6,283 nt of DNA from Sulfurovum sp. (GTDB lineage: Bacteria; Campylobacterota; Campylobacteria; Campylobacterales; Sulfurovaceae): positions 1 to 6,283 of the forward strand of contig WFYB01000086.1 of the NCBI GenBank assembly GCA_015490315.1. The letters run 5' to 3'. Below, in pieces: positions 5,722 through 6,283 of this stretch (within the stretch, counting starts at the first letter, position 1; every line of letters starts with the position of its first letter). A model generated the notes under the pieces. That model made no database searches and was not told the DNA's origin. It saw only the letters and a program-made list of their open reading frames with translations. The position numbers and the translations under genes were made by a program.

Positions 5722-6283
5722 GCATAATCCTTTAATTTTTCTAAACCGATTGGAAGCAAAGCTATAGAGCTTGCCAACAAAATAAGTCCCCCTGGAAAAC
5801 CTAGGATTAATACCGCTACAAACAAAAGTGTTTTTATTACAACAACAGATAGCATAAAAAGCGCCAAACCAATACCATGATTTTTGCAGTTCATAACTGT
5901 GTCTATCAACGTTTTGATTGTTCCTAATGTATTAATAACTTTTCCTAGTAATCTAGCTAAAACACTATCAGTAACATACCGATAAATATAATTCAATAAG
6001 GACATAAACCCATAGATTGCATTACTTGCAAATTCTAAGAATCCCCCATTCCCACCACCGCTGATCATAAAGGCGTTATTGCCGTTTGCGGGATCGAAGA
6101 CCATATACCCCGTACCATGCCAACCGGGTACGCTGACTTCCCGCTCATGCACGGTGACGATTTTGCCTGCATACACAGCGTTGCGTATGTCGCCTTTGGT
6201 GAGTGCGCTTGCTTGGATCATCGGTAAGACTTTGTCGATGTTTTGCTTGCTTATAGTATACATCTTTTGACCTTGGGCGTTGG
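5712..6283 (-). CDS. C-terminal end of a large protein: conserved carrier end plus AT-rich hydrophobic tip
   Basis: The reading frame is open to the right edge (residues NAQGQK precede the first in-frame ATG at 6263), so this is read as the last 189 or so codons of a longer gene rather than a complete one. Numbering from that ATG, residues 1-74 contain a KxYTI-like opening, AVYAGKIVTVHEREV (29-43), a GTGYMVFDP segment (50-58) and ISGGGNGG (67-74). From memory this resembles the conserved C-terminal part of large transglutaminase-core and polymorphic-toxin-like proteins. From about residue 75 on, the DNA becomes strongly AT-rich. The protein becomes hydrophobic, with helices near 131-152 and 154-172, and ends in a short basic tail. 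No nuclease, deaminase or other toxin motif is visible. A pore-forming or membrane-acting tip is one possibility; a plain membrane anchor is another. Confidence 0.6.
   Translation of the reverse strand, partial: NAQGQKMYTISKQNIDKVLPMIQASALTKGDIRNAVYAGKIVTVHEREVSVPGWHGTGYMVFDPANGNNAFMISGGGNGGFLEFASNAIYGFMSLLNYIYRYVTDSVLARLLGKVINTLGTIKTLIDTVMNCKNHGIGLALFMLSVVVIKTLLFVAVLILGFPGGLILLASSIALLPIGLEKLKDYACN

Noticed and set aside
5717..5724. TGCATGCA palindrome at the overlap of the two AT-rich genes
   Set aside because: It is only eight bases long and is fully explained by the overlapping stop and start region; there is no repeat partner in the window.

Overview
This window looks like chromosomal DNA from a free-living member of the Campylobacterota, most likely close to Sulfurovum or Sulfurimonas. 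The reasons are the protein sequences (a short PyrB, a stand-alone PabB with an MxYG N-terminus, a small C4 protein after rsmG), promoters reduced to a strong TATAAT -10 with no clear -35, and very tight gene packing. This is inference from remembered family sequences; no search was run. Hand counts on single 60-base lines give about 50-58% G+C in the parts with ordinary genes and about 27% in an AT-rich block near the right end.

Left part (1-2695). The 5' end of clpS, the N-end-rule adaptor of ClpAP, reads leftward off the window. A 59-base gap holding overlapping -10 elements separates it from a rightward cluster of three metabolic genes. These are bioD (biotin), pyrB (pyrimidines) and pabB (folate). 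pyrB has its own TATAAT overlapping the bioD stop, and pabB starts one base after the pyrB stop.

Middle (2696-5155). A 41-base convergent junction contains an AT-rich heptad repeat. Beyond it five genes read leftward as a packed operon: rsmG (16S rRNA m7G527 methyltransferase), a 76-aa membrane-anchored C4 protein of the PP0621 type, an unrecognised 126-aa alpha/beta protein, a rhomboid-family intramembrane serine protease, and a lipoprotein with a Cys-His-Asp pattern. Neighbours overlap by 4-20 bases or are 9 bases apart. Three of the starts fit GTG or TTG best. A promoter lies in the 134-base gap upstream of rsmG.

Right part (5156-6283). Two leftward genes overlap by 10 bases. The upstream one is the C-terminal end of a larger protein. 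Its first roughly 80 visible residues are of normal composition and end in a glycine-rich SGGGNGG motif. After this the DNA becomes abruptly AT-rich and encodes a hydrophobic C-terminal tail. The downstream gene is equally AT-rich and encodes a small zinc-ribbon membrane protein. A conserved carrier end, an exchanged-looking AT-rich tip and a small coupled gene together resemble the end of a polymorphic toxin locus (tip plus immunity candidate). This is the most interesting hypothesis in the window, but no toxin domain is recognised. No tRNA, rRNA, CRISPR array or insertion sequence was seen.
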